Source: Welwitschia mirabilis
Lineage: Eukaryota > Gnetophyta > Gnetopsida > Welwitschiales
DNA: 64,000 bases
Assembly: GCA_051453625.1 (NCBI GenBank)
Contig: JBOZIK010000001.1
Span: 220,576,733 to 220,640,732, forward strand
Direction of reading: 5' to 3'
Shown here: positions 1 to 12,554 of the stretch, piece after piece
Numbering within the stretch: the first letter of the stretch is position 1
Layout of the letters: each line of letters opens with the position of its first letter
Notes under the pieces: model-generated
Database searches by the model: none
Seen by the model: only the letters and a program-made list of their open reading frames with translations
What the model was told of the DNA's origin: nothing
Position numbers and translations under genes: made by a program

Positions 1-777
1 ACGAAAGCCTATCATGATAAACAGATCATTAGGAAATATTTCAGGCCAAATGAATTGGTTTTACTGTATGATTTAAGACTTCACAATTTTCTAAAAAACT
101 TATATTTAAGTGTACTAGTCCTTTCTAATTTTTAAAAGTATTTTCTCATAATTTACTTAATATTCTAATCTTAAGGATATTACTTATTTTACTGTTAATG
201 GTTAAATATAAATATTTTTATAAAACTATTCCTATGATTTATGACTTAGACCCTAGACTATTAACCTATAATTGTAGGTGATGTTAAGTTTTAGAATTTA
301 TTATTGGCTAAAGCCTACAATTATGGTAAGTACCTAGATCAACTACTTCACTATCTGATACTTCAACATTTTTAAGTACCTTCCACTACTTGTTTAATTA
401 GAAAATAATTGGATGAAGAAACTATTAAGCATGATTTTGTGGATGGATATAATACCATATGTTCTATATTGTGTTTTGATGTAACTAAAGTATAAGACAT
501 ATTTAAAAAATTCTAGTAGATATGAAATATACCTAGAGATACAGTTAAAGATATACATATGACATATTTAAAAATAGGGGGAAAAAGGGAAAAAGAAGAG
601 AAAGAAAGGAGGAAAAAACCTCACACAGTGAGAATATTCTAAATGATGAAGACTCTCATACAAATCCATTTTAAGAAAGGTTTCTATAAAATAAAATGCA
701 TTTTTACTATAAAGAAGATAAACATTGTAGATGTAGAAGGCTTTCATAGGTATGTTCATACTATGGGGAAAATGCAG

Positions 778-820
<43 letters not shown>

Positions 821-1270
821 TAAAGGCCTTCATACTATCTTGATTTAATTATGTGGATGTATTATATTCACATATATCTAGTAGATACCACTTGGGAAAA
901 CCTTGTAATTAGCATGGAAGTGTATTGGGTATACTAGTTTCAGAAGCTTAGAACATATGTAAATCATCATCTAGCTTGGGAGATAACTAAATGGTATATG
1001 AAGATGAAAATATTGAGGTAAATATTAGTACTATTTGAGCTATATATGAAAAACCTCTATATCACCACATCCATGTTTTTCTTATATGTTGGATCGAGTC
1101 TACTATATGGGATATGTTTATAATCTGTAGTTGATAAACTTTTCATTAATGAAGAAGCTGGAATGTTTGAATTTTCTATATGCATAATAAAGTTGGATGT
1201 AATTTTAGGAGAATCTTTTTCCTTTGAAGAGATCTTTCTTTAATGTTACTGATGAATCTATACTGATGAT
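1..1270. other. AT-rich flank left of element D
   Basis: No gene, LTR or conserved protein is visible on either strand. The only structure is a GT microsatellite at 782-817. The last five bases (1266-1270, ATGAT) are the proposed target-site duplication of element D. The stretch 1198-1270 is repeated after the gap at 1392-1491, which I attribute to an unmerged assembly overlap. Confidence 0.6.
782..817 (+). repeat. (GT)n microsatellite
   Basis: About 18 uninterrupted GT units. The Cys-Val reading through it is not a gene. Confidence 0.97.
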
Positions 1271-3120
1271 TGTTAGGGTGTAAATCATGTTATCTATTTA
1301 GTACTTTCTTTTAATGAATCTTTAACTTTGGATACCTACAAATCTTAATAAAAAAACACTAGTATATGGAAGTTAATCCAAATGTCATACTNNNNNNNNN
1401 NNNNNNNNNNNNNNNNNNNNNNNNNNNNNNNNNNNNNNNNNNNNNNNNNNNNNNNNNNNNNNNNNNNNNNNNNNNNNNNNNNNNNNNNNNNTGTAATTTT
1501 AGGAGAATCTTTTTCCTTTGAAGAGATATTTCTTTAATTTTACTGATGAATCTATACTGATGATTGTTAGGGTGCAAATCATGTTATCTATTTAGTACTT
1601 TCTTTTAATGAATCTTTAACTTTGGATATCTACAAATCTTAATAAAAAAACACTAGTATATGGGAGTTAATCCAAATGTCATACTCTAGATAGGAATCTA
1701 AAGAGGAAGCTAAAAGATTACTTCAATTAAAAAGTGCAGAACTGAATTGATTTTCTAATCTAACTTTAGAATTAAAATGCAATGATGAAATGGATACAAA
1801 ATGAAATGATGGATGAAACCTAAATGCAAATCCTAATCAAGTGTACTAACTTGTTGTCACCTCAATTAGCCCTTATACATTATATCAAAAATCAGAATTA
1901 ACTTTATATAATTAACTTCATCCTAATATAACATATGAAGATTATAAGAGAGAATATTTAAAAGAAACAAAATGATCTTTATTAATCATAGTTTTTTAAC
2001 ATCCATGAATAAAGCAAAAGATTCTCAGTGAAGAAGACATAATCCAATACCAAGAGACGCCCTTCTTTGTAACTAGGATGGATCCCTTGTTTGATCAATT
2101 TCCAAATCATCACAAGAATAATCAATGCACCCAAGATAAGAAATAAGGAACCTAAGGGAAATATCTATAGATGTGGGATGACAATTAGAGTAATCGAAGA
2201 GTTGTAATAGACCAGAGATCATCATATCAATGATTACATAATTGATGAAGTTTGTTTTGTATTGTTTATAATTGTCATCCCCTTGGTGTCATCCAAATAA
2301 CAGGATAAATAATGGTTTTTTTATTGTTTTAAAATGCCTTCTTAGTAATAATTGAGTTGTATAAATGAGGTGTTAGCCTAGGTGTCATTTGGATGACATA
2401 GTATACGATGGTTGATCTTTTCTTCTAACATCTTCTTATGCTCGACATACCTTCTTAATGATGGTTGATCTTCATAGTTTTGGTATTGTCCTAGATGTTA
2501 TTGGAATGACCATGTGGGTAACTATCAATAGTGAAATTTATAAGTTCTATTNNNNNNNNNNNNNNNNNNNNNNNNNNNNNNNNNNNNNNNNNNNNNNNNN
2601 NNNNNNNNNNNNNNNNNNNNNNNNNNNNNNNNNNNNNNNNNNNNNNNNNNNATATTCATAGTTTTGGTAGTGTCCTAGATGTTACTTGAATGACCATGTG
2701 GGTAACTATCAATAGTGAAATTTATAAGTTCTATTCCTTGTGATCTTGCTAGTCATTCTCTGGAGTGTTATCTAGATAATAGGGGAAGTAGCTATTAGTA
2801 GAAACCTATTTTCTTTATTTGTTAATCCTATTGATCCCCCCTGGAGTATCATCTAGATGACAAGATGGATGATATGCTTTTCTTTATCTTCTAGCCTCCT
2901 GATCATCATCCATCTTTCTACACTGGGTTCATGATGTTTTGAAAAAGTTACAGAGTGTGAAATATGTTTGAAAAGGGTTCATTATCTTTAGATTTGCTAT
3001 TCCATGTGATTATCTTGATTGATTTTTAAATTCTTCTTATTTGGCTTAAAAAACCTATTAAATATTCTTGAAACATGCTTTAAACATAATATTAAATATC
3101 ACCAATTGGACTCACAACAT
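1271..3120 (-). repeat. 3' LTR of element D
   Basis: Plus-strand ends are TGTTAGGGTG and CTCACAACA, giving TGTTG...AACA ends on the element strand. It aligns along its length with 15321-16695 (for example the shared block around ACTAGTATATGG, the block at about 2005-2100, and the U3 end). Two 100-base gaps (1392-1491, 2552-2651) with duplicated flanks inflate it: the start TGTTAGGG appears at 1271 and again at 1565. Confidence 0.85.
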
Positions 3121-3135
3121 AGTCCTCCACCAAGT
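3121..3135 (-). other. Polypurine tract of element D
   Basis: On the element strand the sequence just before the 3' LTR reads CTTGGTGGAGGACTA, directly followed by TGTTGTGAG. It sits at the position of, and resembles, the PPTs of elements B (21260-21272) and A (33736-33748). Confidence 0.65.
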
Positions 3136-4356
3136 ATTTATTAGTCTCTTAGTAAGAAAGCAAATGCTTCTAGCTTATGAATCAAATTAGTGAAGATAAT
3201 TAAGTATTTAAACGTANNNNNNNNNNNNNNNNNNNNNNNNNNNNNNNNNNNNNNNNNNNNNNNNNNNNNNNNNNNNNNNNNNNNNNNNNNNNNNNNNNNN
3301 NNNNNNNNNNNNNNNNTTCTATGTTATGAATCAAATCAGTGAAGATAATTAAGTATTTAAATGTATAAATAAAATTTAAAAGTCTTACCATATAGGTTCC
3401 TAGTTATTATGGGCTTAATATAATGTTTCCTTATGACTATTGAGAAAAATGATGTGTCATCTGGTATGTCGTCTAGATAACATAGGAGATGATAGTCTCA
3501 AAAACTAATTTTTATGACTTCTTTATATTATTTTTCTAAAAATTGATTCTTCCTTGGTAAATAAATATTTGAGACATATAATATTTCAAAAAATTATATT
3601 AGTCCCTCACTTAAGTGTTTACCAAATTGATAATATAAAATGGAGTGTTATATAAATAGAATCATCATAAGATTATAGAAATCTTGACTCAAAAATTGCA
3701 GATACACACACACACCCATTAAAAAAAAAAAAGGATAAAAAAGATGGTAAATCCCACTAGGGTGCTACATCCTCCTCCTAAATGGGCTATCATGAACTTT
3801 GCTCTAGCACTCAAATGAGGTGGAGATGTAGGACATTCTTCCTCTAGTGGAAAGTGGGTACTCATAATTGTCTATACTAAACATGTGACCTTATTGCCTT
3901 GAATTTGTACTGACTTTGGAATATTCATAGTGATGCCCTACTTAATCTATGTAACATGACTCCCGAGAGTTGATAACTACTATCTCATATTAGTAATTTG
4001 ATGCTCCATGAAAGTCATCCTCTGTTTAATCTTAGTAAAGCCCTAATCCATTATCTCATATATCTTCTAAACCACACTTATAAGTAGAGCTTGTATCTAA
4101 TCAAATATGATTAATTCTGGGATTTCTCTAGGGGCCTACTACTAATACCACTCAAACTTCATAGAAATCTATATGCCAATGTCCTACATGTGGAAGTAGA
4201 GATCTGTAAATGGGACACTTGCTGTAAGCCTATTAACTCTAAAATACCAAAATGCCTGAATATGGCTATGATTACACATGGGAAACTAAGTGTTAAGATG
4301 TATCATACCTCTAACATCACTCTTAACCTCCTTCATATGAAGGAAGCTAAGTTTAT

Positions 4357-4683
4357 CTACTCCCCTTGATGAAAGACTGTTAGTATGTATAGATGTGCTA
4401 CCACATAGTAACTGCTATGGAAGGAGGAAATACTGTTATGAATCAGTTCTCTATGTAGAACTCTATAGGGTAGAGAAAGATGTGTGATAAGTACTCCTTT
4501 CCTATCTCCTATCTCATCTAGTGAAATGTCCAACATCACATTATAAGCATGTCTCTCCTCCACACCACCTGCTAAGTGGATATGTACACTACATAATCCA
4601 TCCAATTCTATCACCATAGCAATATGTCCTAGAAGAGTCGATAACTTATGGCTATTGATCATAGCTATAATAATGTTTATCAT
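4357..4683 (-). pseudogene. Unidentified 108-codon frame in the 3' (env-like) position of element D
   Basis: A minus-strand frame of 108 residues stays open here, and weaker in-frame sequence can be followed upstream to about 4870 once stops are ignored. It reads as a mostly hydrophobic and mixed protein (segments such as LLGHIAMVIELDGLC, LITHLSLPYRVLHRELIH), with base composition less AT-rich than its surroundings. Athila elements often carry an extra ORF between integrase and the 3' LTR, sometimes called env-like, and this frame lies in that position. I see no signal peptide or clear membrane anchor and do not recognise the family. It could equally be part of an unrelated insertion. Confidence 0.35.
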
Positions 4684-5247
4684 ATGACCATCTACATTTA
4701 GTCACACCTTCATATGCATGGAGTTATAAAACTGGTGAATCTTTAAAGTGAACTAAGTGCCCCATGCATTTAGGATTCATCTCAATTGAAGCTCTGTCAG
4801 TTTGTCATTTATCTCAGGATTCAATTACCTCATGAAATCTATAAATTCCTTTCTACCCTAATGGATGCTATCTAAATGAACTGTGATCTAGTCGAATGAG
4901 AAGGGGGACGAGCTGACTCAACTCTCTCAACTACTAGGGATATGATAGGTTTTGAGGTAGTCTAGAAAGAGGCTTCTACCTCTACCTATGCTTGTCTTGA
5001 CTAAGCTCTGGTATGTGGCATACTAAAAATATTCATAATATATATCATAGAAAATTACGATCTTGGATCATAGTATGTATAATTATTTCCAACTTTCTTT
5101 TAAAAAATGTGGCATAAAATCTCATAGACTAATTTCTACCCTGCCTTCCCATGTATTGTAGCTCATCCCAAATTACATTAAAAAAAGTGAGAAAAATGGA
5201 GAAATATGTGAATTTTATGAAGTTTTATAACAAGGATGCTATGAAGT

Positions 5248-5260
5248 AGAGAGAGGGAGG

Positions 5261-5320
<60 letters not shown>

Positions 5321-5456
5321 NNNNNNNNNNNNNNNNNNNNNNNNNNNNNNNNNNNNNNNNNNNNNNNNNNNNNNNNNNNNNNNNNNNNNNNNNNNNNNNN
5401 NNNNNNNNNNNNNNNNNNNNAGAGAGAGAGCGAGAGAGAGAGAGAGAGAGAGAGAG
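5248..5456 (+). repeat. (AG)n microsatellite interrupted by a gap
   Basis: AG repeats at about 5248-5320 and 5421-5456 flank a 100-base N run. The Ser-Leu readings on the opposite strand are artefacts of the repeat. Confidence 0.95.
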
Positions 5457-7699
5457 GCACATATTAAAAATCTGATCTAGTAGAATTGTAGAGCTTTTTG
5501 TATTGATCATTTTAACTATAAACATGACTATATTTCATCATACAATGTGAGAGGAATGTGAATTTGGGGGAAAAAATCTAATTCTACCTTGTAAGGCACA
5601 CAAATTCACATATCTCATAAAATACATGGTGAAATTCAAATCCATTTGGACCAAAATGATGGGTATGAAAAATTGATCATTCTACATGAAAGTGAAATTC
5701 AAAAAGGATNNNNNNNNNNNNNNNNNNNNNNNNNNNNNNNNNNNNNNNNNNNNNNNNNNNNNNNNNNNNNNNNNNNNNNNNNNNNNNNNNNNNNNNNNNN
5801 NNNNNNNNNATTTGGACCAAAATGATGGGTATGAAAACTTGGTCATTCTACATGAAAGTGAAATTCAAAAAGGATAAAATAAGAGAAATAATTAAAAATA
5901 TGTGGAGGAAGAAAACACACCTCATTTTTAAAATATTTTCTTGAATCTGGTGTTTAGAGGGTAGATCTGATGAAATGAAGCTATTTGGATGTTGGAGGAT
6001 GCGAAGGCACAATTCTTCTAGCTTAAGAATAGAGGAATATCATGAAAAAATGAAGAAAATTGGATGAAATAAGGGTTTAAAGCTATATTGCTTCAGCTAT
6101 TATCTAGTACATCATTCAAACGATAGCCCTAGGATGACTATTAAACAATGATAAATGTCATCTACCTTTTTGTCTAGACAGTAGTCAAACGACATGGTTT
6201 TAAATATTTTGTATAAAATATAAGTGGATGTAGGATTTACAAAGTTAAGGATGAAAATAAATAAGCCTAAAAATCTTTTATATTGATCTTAAGGGATGAA
6301 TTTTCCTTGCTATTTGGAGGACTACGATGATGGTAAGGCCTAGGAGGTGATGAAGATAGAATGTGGGTTGGAAAGGGTGTGATATACATGATGTATTAAA
6401 AGAGTTCAATAGATTGAGGAGGATGATATACAAGAAAGGAAAAAAAGCTATCATCCTTGGTATTATGCTTGGAATGACAAGATAGGATGATAGTTAGTGA
6501 TAGGTCTTTTTGGAAATGGAAAAATGGATAAGTACGAAACTTAAAATTAAATTTGGAGTTGAAGAGAGAAAAATGCTAGGGTGAAATTGTGGCATGGTTA
6601 AGATATTTTTAGGAGGCATATTCAAGGGTTTGATCATTATGTGTAAAGACCTGAGAATTTCCAATAAGAAGACTTAAAAATAATAAAGTTCTCACCATTA
6701 TTTATGAAAAAGTAAGTGAATGAATTTAATACAACTAATTTGCAAGTAATAAATTCAAAATTAAAAATGAAAAACATGGAACAATAAGAAGATTAACTAG
6801 GTTTATCCTAGATTTTAACCTAGCAAGATTTCTTGGAGAAAATGATAGAACTACATGATGTAAAGATGCATGATTCATTGTAATAAATATCATAGTTTAT
6901 TATTCAATAAGGTAGTAAAAGGGTCAATATCCAAAGATTATTTGAAAAAGTATTAATTAATGTTTGGACTATAATTCAATCCATCTTTAGCTTTTACTGA
7001 TTATAGTACTTTTGATCATAACATCATCTAATGACTGATATAGAAAAAAGTTTTCCAAGATTTTGNNNNNNNNNNNNNNNNNNNNNNNNNNNNNNNNNNN
7101 NNNNNNNNNNNNNNNNNNNNNNNNNNNNNNNNNNNNNNNNNNNNNNNNAGTGGAGTTTTCACAGCTACCATATCATACTGCTAACCCTTTAGTGGAGTTT
7201 TCACAGCTACCATATCATACTGCCAAAGGCCACTCTTAAGAAAATTTGACCTAGTGTGCTTATAATAGGATATCATGATATGTAAGGAGGGTTAACTTTT
7301 ATTTTATTCCTTTTTTAATTATTTGTTATTTTTAAATGGAGTTAGGATCCCATTTTAATAGCATTGATTAATCATTAGAGTAAAATAACAAAACACATAA
7401 TTGTCAATAAGCATCTAATTAACATAACTGATTCTAAAAAAATTAATCAAGGAGATTAGTGGGTTAAGTATAGGAATATATGAAAATTAGATGAATCCAA
7501 TCTTTTTACTATAATATTCCCAAATTAATGGATACTTAATCATGATATGACATATGAAATTTAAACATGAATCAAAGTTAAAGATGATCAAGTAGCATCC
7601 TAACTTAAACCAAGAAATAGATCTAAGAGAAGATTTAGAAAATGGCATAGGAAATATCCTCCTCTTTTTCCTTAAGGGGATCTTCCAAGTTAAGTGCTT

Positions 7700-8870
7700 A
7701 TATTAGGTTTTAGGCATAAGCACAATAATTAGGTGATGTGAAAAGTTTAATTCTTTGTCCATTGAATTTTTGTATATCTTTGGATTTCAAATCAGAAATA
7801 TTAACATACTAATTAGAATGAACTTTTTCCATAAGGTAAGGATCTAACCGTTTAGAGGTAAACTTTTTATGTAAGAGATGAACTTGAGTATTATACAATA
7901 GAACCAACTGACCAAGTTAAAAATATTTAGAGATAAGCCTTTTATCATGGTAAAATTTTGATTGATCTTTTTAGATGAGTTGTCTATGAATAGCATAATT
8001 GCATTTCTCATCAAGATGTTGAAGTTGGACTAGTCTATGCTAAATAGTATCATCAAAACCCATGATATTAAGTTGATAGATGGTTTTATAAGAATTATAT
8101 CACACATCANNNNNNNNNNNNNNNNNNNNNNNNNNTCATAAGGGGAAAAAACAAGTGAACTATGCCAAGCAGTACGGTAAGCCCATAGTACATCATTAAG
8201 TTTAAGGAATCAATATGTATTGTTTTTACAAATGAGTTTTGAAGAATTTTCTTGATTTCCCTATTTGCATTTTTAGCTTGACCATTTATTTGAAGGTGAT
8301 AACCATTGACAATACTATGTTCAATTCCTACTAAAATAAGGAGTTTCGTAAGAATTTTATTCACAAAATGAGTTTCTTAATCACTTATGGAAATTCTTTG
8401 AAAGCCAAATCTATGAAAAATATTATATTTAAGAAAAGTACATATAGGTTTGGCATCATTTATGATTGTAGAAATTGCTTCTACCCATTTTCTCACATAA
8501 TTCACAACCATAGGATGTAATTTTTATTACAAGAATATGGTGTAAGAGCACCTATGAAGTTTATGCCCCAATAATAAAAAAGTTCACACTCTAAGGTTGA
8601 AGTAACATGTCTTAATATTTGTAAAGGCTATCAAAATGTTGACAAGCATTACATTTTCTTGTAAAGTTAAATGAATCTTTAAAGAGGCTAGGCTAATAGA
8701 ATCCTACATGAATGACTTTCATAGAATTATTTTAATCACAAAAATGACTTCCACATATTTCACCATGACAAAAAGTAAAAATATCATATTACTCCCATTC
8801 TAGCATACATTTACGCATGATTTGATCTTTACATCTTTAGTAGAGGTAAGGTTGATCCCACTCATAGTTT
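7700..8870 (-). pseudogene. Integrase remnant of element D (Ty3/gypsy)
   Basis: Minus-strand reading, with stops and frameshifts, follows the plant gypsy integrase. A zinc-binding-like N-terminal part lies near 8640-8760 (FTRKCNACQHFD, giving the CxxC pair). The core-domain end lies at 8220-8300 (NGQAKNANREIKKIL, matching the family's TNGQAE.SNREIK segment with its catalytic Glu). A C-terminal tail lies at 7700-8100, where LVLLYNTQVHLLHKKF and FNGQRIKLF match the usual 'vLLfnsrlrlfpGKl ... vNGqrlKhy' end. A 26-base gap (8110-8135) interrupts it. The tail also exists in element E at 63090-63345. It is non-functional. Confidence 0.85.
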
Positions 8871-9545
8871 TCTGTTCTATGATGAAAATATTTTCTCTGA
8901 TTGTAAGTCCAATGTTGGGGAGTTTTTAAAGTAACAAAATAGTTAACAATATCATCATTCCATGAGGAAGGATGTTTAAAAGAGATGAAATAAAAAATGT
9001 ATAATGGAGAAGATTTGCTCATTTGAAAAAAGTTTTTGGATAGGAAGATAAGTAGAAAAATGTAAGGGGTATTGTCCATGAGGGATTTTAAATAAATGAT
9101 TAGTCAAATAATTATGTTTTCCTTTTTTACTAATGATGATTAGATTGAATTCTTGTATTAACAATACCCCTCTAAAAAGTATTACATTAGAATCCTTCTT
9201 GGTCATGAGATATTAAATGATAGCATGATCAGTGTAGACATTAGTATGAAAATCAAGAAGATAGTGTCAAAGTTCCTCAAGACAAAAGATCATGGTAATA
9301 ATTTCTTTTTCAACATTGTTATAATTAAGGTTAACTCTTGATAGGGTTTTACTAATATAGAAAATAACATTATAACTTTTCTCATGTTTTTATCCTAATA
9401 CATCCCCTACAATAATATTGCTTACATCACACATAGGTAAAAGTCATTATTCTAATTAGGTCCTCTTATAATAGGTGTAAAAGTAATTTCATATTTAATA
9501 TTTTCAAAGGCATTTTCATAAGACTTATTTTAATTAAATTCAACA
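8837..9545 (-). pseudogene. RNase H and linker remnant of element D
   Basis: Minus-strand fragments match the RNase H region of Athila-type pol. Around 9400-9545 there is an FxxNKSYENAFENIK-type start, equivalent to the family's FNW..ecqeAFe.lK. At 8976-9206 the stretch LLIQEFNLIIISKKGKHN matches the 'llLQEFdleI.dkkG.eN' end of RNase H. The next segment, 8837-8960 (DDIVNYFVTLKTPQHW, then YEWDQPYLY), is the RNase H-integrase linker typical of this lineage. Frames change several times, so only a pseudogene remains. Confidence 0.8.
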
Positions 9546-9552
9546 TCTTCTT

Positions 9553-10260
9553 CTAAGAGAGAATAAAGGCTTGACCAAGAAAAGATCTGAGTTGTTTCAC
9601 ATTGCTTGGAGGAGCAAAGGTTTTAATGATATCTATTTTAGTGGGATGTAATTGAATTCCATTTCTAGAAATATGATGACCTAAAACTATTCCATCCCTT
9701 ACCAAAAAGTCTCTCTTTTCCCAACTAGAATGAAGGCTAGTTTCTATGCATTGGTTAAGGACTTTTTCCAATCTTTCTAAGGTTTTATTAAAATAATTCC
9801 CAAAAATTAAAAAGTCATCCATGAATATTTCTATTGATTTATTAATTATATCTAAAAATATTACCATCATAATCCTTTGAAAGGTTCTAGGTACATTACA
9901 TAAAGCAAAGACATTCTTATAAAGGCAAAGGTACCAAGAGGAGAAGTGAAAGTTTTCTTGGCTTGATCTTTATTGGCTATGCATACTTCATTGTAATCAC
10001 TATATCCATCAAGAAAGAAATAATATGCATGGCCTTGGATCCTTTCAACAATTTGGTCTAGAAATGGCAAGAGACAATAGTTTTTTTTGGTGACATCATA
10101 AGCTTTATAAAATCTATTCAAAATCACCACTTTCCATTTTTTTGAGTACTATAGTAAGGGAGCTAATCCATTCACTGTTAAATATGGCACAAATGATTCC
10201 TACATCTATAAGTTTAATGATTTCTTCCTTTTACTACTTACTTAAGGACAAGGTTAAGTC
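9553..10260 (-). pseudogene. Reverse transcriptase remnant of element D (Ty3/gypsy, Athila-like)
   Basis: Three adjacent minus-strand blocks make up a degenerate RT. At about 10140-10260, KLIDVGII and NSEWISSL match the 'llDaGiIypis.S.WvSPv' start. At 9867-10130, YYFFLDGYSDYNEV matches 'fCFLDGYSGYNQI', and FTSPLGTFAFIRM matches 'FTCPFGTFAfrRMPFGL'. At 9553-9870, IFMDDFLIFGNYF carries the catalytic box as FMDD (9811-9825; family YMDD or YVDD), followed by WEKRDFLVRDGIVLGH and SNVKQLRSFLG. The pattern 'WEKchFmv.eGIVLGH.iS..GIe' is characteristic of the Athila branch. Stops and at least one frameshift near 9870 break it. Confidence 0.9.
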
Positions 10261-10433
10261 TCCTTTGTGGTTGTCAAATAGGCTCAAAATTATCTTCCAA
10301 ATAGATTTTATTCTAAACAATGAAAGCAGGAATGACTAAAAGATCTTTATGACTCCAAGTAAAAGCATGTGTTTTGGATTTAAGAAGTTGAAGTAGTAAT
10401 TCTTCTTGAGAAGGATTAAGACATGCATTAATG

Positions 10434-11064
10434 NNNNNNNNNNNNNNNNNNNNNNNNNNNNNNNNNNNNNNNNNNNNNNNNNNNNNNNNNNNNNNNNNNN
10501 NNNNNNNNNNNNNNNNNNNNNNNNNNNNNNNNNNNNNNNNNNNNNNNNNNNNNNNNNNNNNNNNNNNNNNNNNNNNNNNNNNNNNNNNNNNNNNNNNNNN
10601 NNNNNNNNNNNNNNNNNNNNNNNNNNNNNNNNNNNNNNNNNNNNNNNNNNNNNNNNNNNNNNNNNNNNNNNNNNNNNNNNNNNNNNNNNNNNNNNNNNNN
10701 NNNNNNNNNNNNNNNNNNNNNNNNNNNNNNNNNNNNNNNNNNNNNNNNNNNNNNNNNNNNNNNNNNNNNNNNNNNNNNNNNNNNNNNNNNNNNNNNNNNN
10801 NNNNNNNNNNNNNNNNNNNNNNNNNNNNNNNNNNNNNNNNNNNNNNNNNNNNNNNNNNNNNNNNNNNNNNNNNNNNNNNNNNNNNNNNNNNNNNNNNNNN
10901 NNNNNNNNNNNNNNNNNNNNNNNNNNNNNNNNNNNNNNNNNNNNNNNNNNNNNNNNNNNNNNNNNNNNNNNNNNNNNNNNNNNNNNNNNNNNNNNNNNNN
11001 NNNNNNNNNNNNNNNNNNNNNNNNNNNNNNNNNNNNNNNNNNNNNNNNNNNNNNNNNNNNNNNN
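10434..11064. other. 631-base assembly gap inside the D polyprotein
   Basis: An N run between the protease and RT remnants. About 22 bases ending at 10433 reappear at 11065, so the flanks probably overlap or the gap is an unresolved repeat. Confidence 0.9.
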
Positions 11065-11429
11065 AGGATTAAGACATGCATTAATGATTAATGGTTTTTG
11101 AAGGTCATTATTTAAAAATATATATTTTAGTCCATTTGGTAGTTCTTTAAGTTCTAAATTAGAATTATACTTTATTATTGTTGGAATTATCTCTTGATGT
11201 AGAAGGTTTTTATGGTATTAACATGTTAAACATCATGATTAAGGAGAGATCCAAATTTTTAATTTCTTTCCTCATTCAAGTTATTGCCAAAGAGGTCATT
11301 ATTGAGATATATGGATTAGAGGAATTAAGGCTTTTAAAGATTTCTTTACATTTTTCGAGATCACCAAATAAAGTGAGTTTGTGTAAAGTGAGGATTCTTT
11401 TTTCTAAAGGATTATTTTAATAAGCATTA

Positions 11430-11900
11430 AGGGCCTAATTTACTATTCAACATCAAAGTCTTCTCCCATATATTTTTTAGCTGCATCAAAGGCTCTAATA
11501 GTAAATTTCATATTTCCTACATGACATTCCATCATACCTATTTATGTATCAATAATGCAATGAGCTATTGCACAAAAAATCTTCCTAAGAATAAAGGTTA
11601 TCCTCCATTATGTTCTACATAAATAATGATCACATATATAGTGTAAAAGTCCTCTTCAATTTGTATGACCAGATTCTTAATGATTCTAATTGATTTTCTA
11701 AGAGTTGCATCAGCTAGTTCCAACATAATTTTTATTAATTCAATCCTATTTTCTAACCCAAACTTTTTACAAATGTGAAATGACATAATGTTAACACTAG
11801 CTCCTATGTCTATTAGTTCTTTCTTGATCTTTTTATTGTGTTCTAAGATAAAACTAACTGTGGCATTCCATTGGTCTTTGAATTTTAGACATTTTTATGC
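11430..11900 (-). pseudogene. Aspartic protease remnant of element D
   Basis: Minus-strand reading gives LIDIGASVNIMSFHICKKFG (active site near 11790-11810) followed by a 62-codon open stretch to 11598. This matches the Athila/Tat retropepsin pattern 'l.DlGASiNlMp..v.kkLGl', where the catalytic triad is D-L/T-G; here it reads D-I-G. A degraded LGR-F segment follows near 11560-11590, the family's 'flLGRpFL'. It lies between the RSG linker and RT, as expected for gag-PR-RT order. Confidence 0.82.
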
Positions 11901-12199
11901 TATCAAGTTAGAAAGAGATTGTGCAAAGAATATCCTACTTGATATGATTCTTTTTGATTTTCTCTTAACTAAGTCCTTTCAAATTTTATTGTATCTAGGA
12001 TTATCTTGTAATATTTTCTAGAAAGGTAAGTTGATGCTTACATCTTGCATAATCGCCTTAAGATAATCATCATAGATAGGATTAGTCTTTAGTCTTTCTA
12101 ACCAAGGAGTTATGTATTTATTTCTTATATTCTCATTAGTTGTTTTATGATTGGATTTCTCTTTAGAAGCTAAAAGAAAGATAGTTTGATCAATAATTT

Positions 12200-12430
12200 C
12201 TATGTCATCATCATGGCTTTCATCTTCTTAGTTATGAGAAGTGGGGGCTACTTCATTAGGAGTTGTATCATATCCACTTCTTATCACTATCTTCCAATTC
12301 TTTTATACATTTTTTGAGTTAGGAGTGGTTTGGGTTGCAAGGGATCCTCGAGCTCTTTAGTTCCCTACCATGTTTTGTTGAAGGATTCCAATCAAATTTT
12401 TTAAGTTCTTATTTTGATTTTTTAAATTTT
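12200..12430 (-). pseudogene. Gag-protease linker of element D with RSG motif
   Basis: Minus-strand reading gives KIVIRSGYDTTPNEVAP; the RSG codons are at 12273-12281. In Athila/Tat elements a '(T/L)RSG' motif marks the end of gag just before protease. The same site in element A reads KVVTRSGIDVIPP (30657-30695), so the two elements are homologous here. An upstream RGSLATQT-like stretch matches GSLAF in A. Confidence 0.75.
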
Positions 12431-12554
12431 TGTTGGTATCTTCTTGCATCTTGTTCACTTCTTCCATTGACTCTCTAAGAGAGTTGGGCTAAAAGCTGTC
12501 AAGCTAAAAATTATTGAACTAAAAGTTATTACTTTGATATATATTATTAAAAGA

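Larger units (their letters stand above)
3136..7690 (-). other. Long 3' region of element D between integrase and PPT
   Basis: About 4.5 kb with no recognised domain. It contains a purine-poor, slightly GC-richer stretch (3740-5060) with a 108-codon open frame (separate entry), an AG microsatellite, copies of the palindromic GTCATCTAGATGAC-type motif (3468-3481 and degenerate forms near 6110-6200), and a block at 7149-7270 that is also present in element E at 62630-62720. Gaps at 3217-3316, 5710-5809 and 7066-7148 have duplicated flanks. The homologous region of E is shorter, so part of 3700-6000 could be a secondary insertion. Confidence 0.5.

Noticed and set aside
643-843. 66-codon frame with a Cys-Val run
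   Set aside because: Runs through the GT microsatellite; no homology or coding composition.
5178-5525. Ser-Leu repeat proteins of 73 and 115 residues
   Set aside because: Translation of an AG microsatellite and a 100-base gap.
7149-7231. 41-bp tandem repeat of the AGTGGAGTTTTCACAGCTAC block
   Set aside because: It abuts an N gap and resembles the other gap-flank duplications, so it is probably an assembly artefact.
10406-11101. Open frames of more than 200 codons on both strands
   Set aside because: Almost entirely N; similar N-driven frames at 12455-12965, 32418-33386, 33916-34698, 57104-57857 and 59530-59845 were rejected for the same reason.
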